A stretch of 64,000 bases of DNA from Isoetes taiwanensis. Lineage: Eukaryota; Streptophyta; Lycopodiopsida; Isoetales; Isoetaceae. Within the stretch, counting starts at the first letter, position 1, and every line of letters begins with the position of its first letter. Positions 58,350-64,000 of the stretch are shown here, in pieces. The DNA lies in NCBI GenBank assembly GCA_021234155.1, contig JAJEKV010000028.1:1237199-1301198 (forward strand), given 5' to 3'. Below the pieces are notes generated by a model. That model had not been told where the DNA came from, ran no database searches, and saw only the letters and a program-made list of their open reading frames with translations. The position numbers and the translations under genes were made by a program.

Positions 58350-58422
58350 GGTATGAAATGCGAGGCTCGAACCTCTACCAAAATAACTCAGTATACAAAT
58401 AGAATACCTTAACTGATATACC
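58350..58422 (-). ncRNA. tRNA-like sequence, possibly a SINE head
   Basis: 73 nt on the minus strand, beginning GGTATATCAGTTAAGG (resembles a Pol III A box) and containing GAGGTTCGAGCCTC (a perfect B box core GGTTCGAGCC in a T-arm-like hairpin) and ending CATACC. The two ends pair over five bases (GGTAT/ATACC). The anticodon stem is weak and the spacing is two short of a normal tRNA, so a decayed tRNA or tRNA-derived SINE head is more likely than a working tRNA. Confidence 0.35.
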
Positions 58423-58429
58423 CAGGTGA

Positions 58430-60820
58430 GTTAATGTGATTATTTTTATCTTAGATACATGTTTTTTATAACAAGTTATTGATTTTTGGGGATGTATGGT
58501 CATAGTTTGAGAATTGTTATTTTTTCATCCATATCAATCACCACAGGAACCCTATTTATTTTGCTACATATTTCGTCAAAATTACGGCATTTTGTTTTGT
58601 ATAACAAGATTACGCTTTCATTTTTGGGTACGGAGTTGAGGAAACTTGGAACCCTTACTACATTGAGGCTAACTTGCTTCTTCATGTATTCATCGAAGAG
58701 GCATTTTCACTTGGCGATTCTCTATTCTTCTACCAATGAACATCAACCTTATGTAGATTCTCAGTTGTTTTGTTTAAAGAATGCAAAGAGTCCATAAATA
58801 AATAATCTTATCTATGGTAATTTTCTAAAATAATCCCATGTTATGTGTTATGTTATTTTTACGTTTACATTTATTTAGAAATTAAAATACACGGTACAAT
58901 TCAAAGAGTATTCAATACGGACAAAGAGTTGGACATACATTTTGGTGCAATGAACTTCGTAAAAATTTACTGTCTATACTTTTTTTTCAAAAACTTTTTC
59001 ACCCTTGACTTGACGTCGCTATAGATTTTTAAATTTGAGAGTTAGTACACTTATGAACCCTAATGACTTTGAGGATCCCTCTGAGGAGATGGTTTGCTTT
59101 GTAGAAATATCTTTCTTGAAGATTTTTCCAATTTCAACGAGTTGTTCTCAAAACTTTTGGGCACTCATTGAAAATTAAATATAAGAACTTCTTGAGCTTA
59201 TACAACCCGAGGAGATTGAGGCATAGCATACGTCCGACCATTTGGCTATGGCCATATGGCGAACAAGCAGAACCCATAAGGAAATATCCTCAGAGCAAAA
59301 GTGAGTGGAACATTTATCATAAGTTTAAAATTGAAGAAGATAAATTATATGGATGAAAAAATGCCCCATCAAGGTTAAGAACAATGGTCCCGGAGATTTG
59401 GCAGAAATATAAATGGCGGAGATGGTGATGGGGTACTGCTCCTATTGGTGCACTTTACTTTCCCGGCTTTCTGCTCTAATAACTTCCAAATCAGAAAGAA
59501 TTAGAAGAGCCGCCCTTGCTTGCTTCCATGACTATGGCCCACCTTCTGACCTTCCTCACGGTGATGCATACAGCTACGCGACTCTGGCGCCGCCACGGTT
59601 CCTGACCTCCCTACGGTGATGCCATACAGCTTCGCGAGACTATGGCATTTGGCTATTCCCGTTTTTTGGGTGATGTCATTTTTGTCCTAAGCATCCCAAG
59701 GATTTGAGTGGATGATGTCTCGATGAAAGAAAAGAGATGGATGGCGATTTTTTCTTATTTCTAAAATATGAGCATGGACCTCAAACAAGATAGGGCTTAC
59801 GGCGATTTATTAGGCGATTCAAGTAGAAACACCCGCAGTCCAAGGTATTTTCACAATAAAAACTAACAAAAAATGGTCACATTATATTTGATGCCTCCTT
59901 TCTAGCTGGTAAAATCCTTTTCCCTTTTTTTTTCTTTTGATTTTTAATCTTTTGGGTAAAAGCATGTTAGGGTGTCCTTAAAGTATTATTTAGTGACTAA
60001 AAGGTACCTAAAAGGTAGCGGAATTTGATGCTTGGGTACTGTATAATAATATCTCAATATAAGGTATGTTTTAGAACTTTATATATATATATTGGTCTCA
60101 GATAGCATTATCTTTATCTTAACTTTGAATATTACCGTCCTTGACTTTTATTTTGGATTTTTTCAGTAGTTTTAATAAGAAAGAAAAATGAAAGTACCCG
60201 ATTACGAGAAGTACCTAGTGTATGTACTGCGGGTTCAAAAGTGGTACACCTAACATGCTACCCTTTTTAGAAATTACGTGATGCGCTGCGAGCTCCTTTA
60301 GAAGGAGCTCCTTTGGAAGGATCAGAAGTGACTCTTTGTTGTTTTTGCTCACGGGTTTGGGTTTGAAGCCAGGCCTTGGAGATTAACATACACTTATGCT
60401 TTTCTTACTTATATGTTTTTCAGCTGCAAAACAAAACTTGTTTTATTACTATTGTTGATCTATTTCTATCTCAACCAAAGATTTGGCAAAAATATCAGTT
60501 GCTCTTATTGTTTGTTTGTATGCATTATAGAAAATTATTAAAGACAAACCTATGAGGCTTTAGCACAGCATTACATTAAAACTTTTAATCTTAGAAACTA
60601 AGCACATATATCTGAAAAAAAATGTAAAGCAAACGTGAACGAGATTGCTCAAGAAAAAAGCTAAAGCAAACAAATGTGAACGAGTCTAGTTTGAGTTTGA
60701 TTACAATTTTAGATTATTATATGCCTTCTTGAACTTGTTTGGGCTCGAATCCCAAAAGGCTTTTTAGAAATAAACAAGAAAACCTAAGAATCATCATCAT
60801 GATTTATAAAGTTTTTCACA
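58430..60820. other. No recognised gene
   Basis: Contains an unrecognised 103-codon plus-strand frame (58,486-58,797) and a GC-richer island at 59,413-59,660 with a 68-codon frame. Inside that island a block ACCTTCCTCACGGTGATGC...ACAGCTACGCGA recurs 59 bp later with small changes. A palindromic AAGGAGCTCCTT lies at about 60,302. Nothing here identifies a gene. Confidence 0.3.
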
Positions 60821-60824
60821 AATG

Positions 60825-61010
60825 TAGCCACGTGTTGAACTTAATTGATTAAATAATATTTTTTTCAATAATTAGAATATTGCTTTTTCATTTAAAAAGC
60901 CACGTGCCTATATTTTATTAGTTAAAATGATGTTTTTTTTATTGGTTAAAATAATATTTTTTTATTTAAAAAGCATGCCACGTGTTTATATTTCATTGGT
61001 TAAAATACAT
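60825..61010 (+). repeat. Three CACGTG-bearing direct repeats
   Basis: CACGTG at 60,829-60,834, 60,901-60,906 and 60,979-60,984. Each is followed by an AT-rich segment; the second and third share TTTAAAAAG before and TATATTT-ATT-GTTAAAAT after. Spacing 72 and 78 bp. CACGTG is the G-box core bound by plant bZIP and bHLH factors; any regulatory role here is inference. Confidence 0.5.
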
Positions 61011-62060
61011 TTTGGTGAGAGACTCGTCTGGAGGGGGAAAACCGGCCGATAGATAGGCATATCTTTCATCACAATGGTGCTTAAAGAAAAAATATCTAAG
61101 ATTGGAGGGTAGTCCACTTAATTAGATTGACTACCCACTAATAATAATAAAGGGATTTTGTACTTAAATTAATCGGGCCCCTTCAAGATGGGCGATAAAG
61201 TAAAAAGAAGAAGAAAGAGCCAAAATAGGAGCAGCGTCGCGAAGAGTTTATCAGGGATGAAAAACCCGAAAGCCCCTTTACGGGTTCGAGGAAAACCCTA
61301 ATGATAAATGGCAAGCGGCAAAACTTAGGGCCATCAAGTGGAATCATTGATGATGAACCGAGGAAGCACAAGATGGAGGTCGCCAAATCCCGGGCCGATG
61401 CATCTCTCCCGAGCTCCATGGGAGGCAGACAAAAGAAAACCAACCATGTAATCACACGAAAACTTAGAAGAAACAAGCGGAATGCGTGGAAGCGTTAGAA
61501 GAAATGGCAATAGAAAGTAAGCCATGGGATGAGATGACACGGAAAAAACAACACAAAAGAAGGCGAATTAACTCAAAAATAAAAGCCATCCATATTTGGT
61601 TCGGTAGAAGCCTCCCAAAGGGGTTGTTGGTCCATGACAAATCACAATTCTCCAATAAGAGAAATTTTACGGTCCGCCTTGAGCCACAGCGACATAAGAG
61701 CATAACCTCTCAAACCGCGGAGAATTTGGTCCGCAGCGAGCCCGCAGCGTGACATAACATCATATCTTAAAACAACGCAACCTCTCAAATACAAGAGCGG
61801 TCACAGCGGTAGGTAATCATAAATCAAAATAAAAACATGAATAAACAACTTGGGGTGGGAGGGGAACTAAGACCCAAAAGCTGCTATGCGGCCTTGATAA
61901 TGGAGAAAGAGCTCAAGAAGGCGATATATATAGCCTGGTCTCTCCCAAAATAAGCGTCCAGGCGATTATTAGAATAGCATGCATTTTCAGTGAGAGACTT
62001 CGTCACAGAGGGGAGAAAAGCCGTAGATCAAAAGAACTTCCTATAAGATGATGAGCAAGG
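60995..62060 (+). repeat. Repeat family A/B/C, copy B
   Basis: Matches copy A (37,019-38,130) through: TTTTGGTGAGAGACTCGTC (61,011), GCCGATAGATAGGCATA, the leader motif (61,246-61,308), AACTCAAAAATAAAAGCCATC (about 61,570), GAAGCCTCCCAAAG, GGTGGGAGGGGAACTAAGA, TATATATAG (about 61,927) and TTTTCAGTGAGAGACTTCGTC (about 61,985). The GATCCGAC hairpin of copy A is not conserved here. Open frames on both strands (61,183-61,752) are different in the two copies, so they are unlikely to be genes. Confidence 0.6.
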
Positions 62061-62581
62061 TCACGATTGCTAAAAATTAGAGCATATGTTGAATGAGCAT
62101 GAGGAAAAAAAAGCAATACCATGTCTAACAAATCAAAACTCCCCAAATGTAATTGCCAAGATATGAAGATTGCTAAAATGTAAAGTGAATTCTGAAGAGA
62201 GCACAGGGGGACTAAAACTACTAAACCTTAGGAACAATTTGGAAATAGAAAGAAATCATAGCAAAACAAATCTAAATGGCAACTAAACAAAAACACTTGT
62301 GGGATGGCATTGTGGAAATAAATAAAAGGGAATAAGTCATTTGTAAGGAAGGCGGTTAAATAAGAAATCCCCACTTTTTTAAAGTGCGGTTGAGATTGGG
62401 ACACTCAGTCACTACACCACATCAACATACGAGGAGTCAAAGCGCAACCACTATAGGCTAAACCAGTATACCTTTTAAAAACCCAAATGAGATTTCATAA
62501 AACCGTGGTATACGTAGATAGGTAGCCGCAAAAGCGGCTGAGAGAAAAAGAACAACTTCAGGAATACTAAAAACAAAGAAA

Positions 62582-62810
62582 GAATGGAGTAGAACAAATC
62601 CACGATCACAAAATCAAACCCGGAGGAAAAAAGAGCTATCTTACGGATGATCCGATTAGACTAGAAAAGGCTGACTCACAACTCGAGAATGCTAAAAGCG
62701 AAGAAGAAAAGAATGGGTAGAACAAATCCGATCACAAATCAAACCCGAGAGGAAAAAAAGAGCTATCTTTGGATGATGAAATTAGACTAAGAAAGAGCAA
62801 CTCACAAAAG
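62582..62810 (+). repeat. Tandem repeat, period about 129 bp, two copies
   Basis: GAATGGAGTAGAACAAATCC at 62,582 recurs as GAATGG-GTAGAACAAATCC at 62,711. Both continue with GATCACAAA, TCAAACCCG, GGAAAAAAGAGCTATCTT, GGATGAT, ATTAGACTA and AACTCACAA or GACTCACAA. Confidence 0.65.
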
Positions 62811-64000
62811 GAAGCTTGATCAGATTTTTCCAAATGAAGGCGGTATGGGAGCAAAAAGGAAAAATAATACGCGATACAGTCGGTCAAAGGAAAAAAGCCG
62901 ACAAGCGGACAATGGAGGCCCGGACAATGGGCTGCTAGTCAACACGGAAAAAGGGGAGCCAAATAGAGGAATAATGAAACTCAATCACAAAAACACATGG
63001 AGCACATAAGAACATAATAAAACCAACAAACAAATAATACTATTAGAAGCGGAAACATGAAACTAAAAACACAGATGAAATACAAATAAAACATGCAGAG
63101 AAAAAGAACCATATATGTAAAAGGATCCTCCCAAAGAATGAACCTTATATACTATGAACTAGACAATGAGCGACATGTAGAATCCAATGCATATCAAATC
63201 TTATATGAATACAGTGACCACATATTAGCCATACTTGAACCAAAAACTTAATGGGATGGCGAACTATAATGAATAACCACACTTGACGAAAGATTTGAAT
63301 AAAATTTATGTAGGATGATATAAAAAGATGGAAAAATGAACCCGGAAAGGACGGATGTATAAACCAAAATCCGTAAGTAATATGAAGGGGAATACATACC
63401 CTAAAAAGGTGGCGAACATCCACCCAAATCACCGCGGTTATTTCAGGCCCAAAATTCAGTACCAACTCTTGGTTACTAAAAAATGAGCACATGTATACGA
63501 GGATCTGAAATGAAGAAGCCACTACAAGATAAATCTACAACTTGATGTTAGATGACTAATAGATCAAAATGTCGAGAGCATTCTGGCGTGGAATCACAAA
63601 TCAATCAAGCTAAAACGAACATGGGAGAGCGAATGAATGGCACAAAAGCAGATCAAAGTAAAAGCGACTAAACAAATCAATAGAACAAATGGGTTAAAAA
63701 AGAACTAAGCGGCTAAGGTCCTACCACAAATATGGATAGGTAGCCCGGTACGACTGCAATGACATTACAGTCACCGGCGATTTGAAGAGAGGCGACACAT
63801 GCTCCGAGGCCCTCACTTAAAATAGACCACCTTCAGCATAAGCGCTGACTGGTTCTTGATCGATCTGCAGCCGTTACCATGTTGGAAATATGGACCCAAT
63901 ACGGCAGGCCAAGGATGCAACTATCTTCATGGAAGTGGAGGGCTCACAAACTTCAACAAATGATTACATAAAGCATAAACATGATCCAAAAGGTAGAAAA
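62811..64000. other. No recognised gene
   Basis: Purine-rich, AT-rich sequence to the window end. The minus-strand 125-codon frame at 63,145-63,522 is rich in Phe, Ile and His because the opposite strand is purine-rich; no domain recognised. Confidence 0.3.

Noticed and set aside
61183-61752. Open frames on both strands in repeat copy B
   Set aside because: The equivalent region in copy A (37.2-37.8 kb) does not keep the same frames, so they are not conserved.
63145-63522. Minus-strand ORF of 125 codons resembling a membrane protein
   Set aside because: Hydrophobic content follows from purine-rich sequence on the opposite strand; no domain, no conserved spacing of membrane segments.
1-64000. 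CRISPR arrays, bacterial operons or phage genes
   Set aside because: No short regular repeats with unique spacers, no dense gene packing; content is plant-type transposons and an intron-rich gene.

Overview
This looks like nuclear DNA from a repeat-rich land plant. It is AT-rich and has no bacterial-style gene packing. It holds an intron-rich xanthine dehydrogenase gene of the usual plant domain order, and most of the rest is retrotransposon debris (Ty3/gypsy, Ty1/copia, LINE) with PIF/Harbinger remains. Which plant lineage it is cannot be decided from the sequence alone. Few reading frames are intact. Conserved domains can be followed by switching frame, and many breaks are single-base gains or losses. 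These may be real decay, uncorrected sequencing errors, or both.

Layout. 1-3,060: minus-strand Ty3/gypsy remnant (LTR start, integrase, RNase H, reverse transcriptase). It meets plus-strand gag/protease pieces at about 3.07 kb. 3,090-4,850: two tandem gag/protease modules. 6,340-8,010: degenerate array with a period near 195 bp. 8,870-13,120: second Ty3/gypsy copy on the plus strand, with protease, RT, RNase H and integrase. 15,080-16,510: decayed PIF/Harbinger transposase, minus strand. 21,950-23,660: decayed LINE reverse transcriptase, minus strand. 26,841-35,345: xanthine dehydrogenase, minus strand, about a dozen exon blocks covering the iron-sulfur, FAD and molybdenum domains. It is the only recognisable host gene.

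37,020-51,960: nested transposons. Copia element 1 (38,272-51,404) carries an insertion with an 8-bp target duplication in its 5' LTR, an antisense 202-codon ORF between gag and protease, about 1.8 kb of foreign sequence in its RT, and a complete copia element 2 (44,945-50,620) in its RNase H. Element 2 is flanked by a perfect GATTA duplication. A repeat family with a TATA-like box and a palindrome occurs at 37.0-38.1, 51.9 and 61.0-62.1 kb.

52,270-64,000: a possible MITE, a decayed Rep-like HUH endonuclease reading frame at about 54.1-54.5 kb (the most unusual coding signal here), a 370-bp duplication, a GTGGCATGTTTGAGC minisatellite, CACGTG-bearing direct repeats and more short tandem repeats. 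The genes do not form a pathway. The window reads as one host gene set in layered transposon insertions.
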